64,000 nucleotides of DNA. It comes from Bacteroides sp. 51 (GTDB lineage: Bacteria; Bacteroidota; Bacteroidia; Bacteroidales; Bacteroidaceae). The number at the start of each line of letters is the position of its first letter. Position 1 is the stretch's first letter. Of this stretch, positions 63,697 through 64,000 are shown in pieces. The stretch covers positions 62,001 to 126,000 of the forward strand of contig NZ_QVMI01000005.1 in NCBI RefSeq assembly GCF_010500965.1, in the 5' to 3' direction. The position numbers and the translations under genes were made by a program. A model generated the notes under the pieces. It saw only the letters and a program-made list of their open reading frames with translations. It ran no database searches and was not told the origin of the DNA.

Positions 63697-64000
63697 ATGA
63701 AGAAAAATAAAAGATATATATGGCTGGTGTTTATTGCTACTTTGATAACATCATGTAGTAATCAGGATGTGGACTTTCCTGACTTCGATTACCAGACGGT
63801 TTATTTCGCCAATCAGTATTATGCACGTACAATAGAACTTGGAGAAGACTTATATGTAGATAATTCTATTGATAATGAGCATAAAATGTTGATCAAAGCG
63901 ACAGTAGGAGGAACTCGTAATAATGATAAAAAAAGAACAATCAATTTCAAAGTGGATGAGTCTCTCTGTAATAATCTCTATTTTGTGGATAATGACAATC
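63697..64000 (+). CDS. xusE: DUF1735-type surface lipoprotein, 5' part only (XusE-like position)
   Basis: An ATG at 63697 opens a frame of 101 codons to the window edge without a stop. The start MKKNKRYIWLVFIATLITSC is a lipoprotein signal with Cys at 20. The mature part begins SNQDVDFPDFDYQTVYFANQ and continues with RTIELGEDLYVDN, KATVGGTRNNDKKR and NFKVDES, the pattern of the DUF1735 domain found at the N-terminus of surface glycan-binding proteins encoded after SusC/SusD pairs. In xus clusters this position is held by XusE, a xylan-associated surface protein, followed by a GH10 xylanase. The C-terminal binding module lies outside the window. Confidence 0.72.
   Translation, partial: MKKNKRYIWLVFIATLITSCSNQDVDFPDFDYQTVYFANQYYARTIELGEDLYVDNSIDNEHKMLIKATVGGTRNNDKKRTINFKVDESLCNNLYFVDNDN

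Overview
The window comes from a member of the Bacteroidetes, most likely order Bacteroidales. The grounds are five SusC-like TonB-dependent receptors with five SusD-like lipoproteins, two very large hybrid two-component sensors (HTCS), AT-rich leaders without strong Shine-Dalgarno sites, TAnnTTTG-type -7 promoter boxes and a DUF6078 protein. No rRNA, tRNA, CRISPR, phage or intact insertion sequence was seen. The content is that of a large polysaccharide-utilisation region whose recognisable enzymes point to xylan, probably a substituted glucurono-arabinoxylan.

Layout. (1) 1-5683: end of an upstream GH43 gene, a GH2 beta-galactosidase-type enzyme and a TlpA-like protein; the first 3.4 kb is visibly GC-richer than the rest. 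(2) 5684-9096: a convergent terminator, a 22-bp tandem repeat array, a minus-strand DUF6078 gene, then a secreted GH43-CE1 fusion (glycosidase plus esterase). (3) 9155-23522: two paralogous HTCS genes bracketing a six-gene sugar cassette (secreted DUF1080 protein, cytoplasmic TIM-barrel isomerase, zinc dehydrogenase, PMI-like cupin, D-psicose/D-tagatose 3-epimerase homologue, exported TIM-barrel protein). The second HTCS is the last gene of that operon. (4) 23790-38038: two SusC/SusD pairs separated by a minus-strand GH95 gene, a decayed RND-efflux fragment and a DUF1080 lipoprotein. (5) 38138-45622: a compact xylo-oligosaccharide operon (GH8 Rex-type, GH43-CBM6-like, GH67 alpha-glucuronidase, GH3 xylosidase). 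(6) 46029-53314: a third SusC/SusD pair and a GH2 enzyme. (7) 54020-64000: SusC-SusD-SusC-SusD followed by a DUF1735-type lipoprotein, the gene order of the xylan-utilisation (xus) core; the window ends inside the last gene.

How it fits together. SusC/SusD complexes import xylan fragments. GH8, GH43, GH67 and GH3 trim them to xylose, arabinose and (methyl)glucuronic acid; CE1 removes acyl groups; GH95 and GH2 may remove terminal decorations. The most notable regulatory observation is a four-copy cis element with fixed geometry: TGTCTRAAA, 17 bp, AAAAGTAG, 23 bp, then a -7 box. It lies upstream of the GH43-CE1 gene, the sugar cassette and the SusC genes at 46029 and 54020. The two half-sites are 21 bp apart, as expected for an AraC-type DNA-binding domain, so one or both HTCS proteins are the obvious candidate activators. 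It ties an otherwise unexplained sugar-isomerase/dehydrogenase cassette to the xylan regulon; that cassette is the best candidate here for an undescribed pathway.
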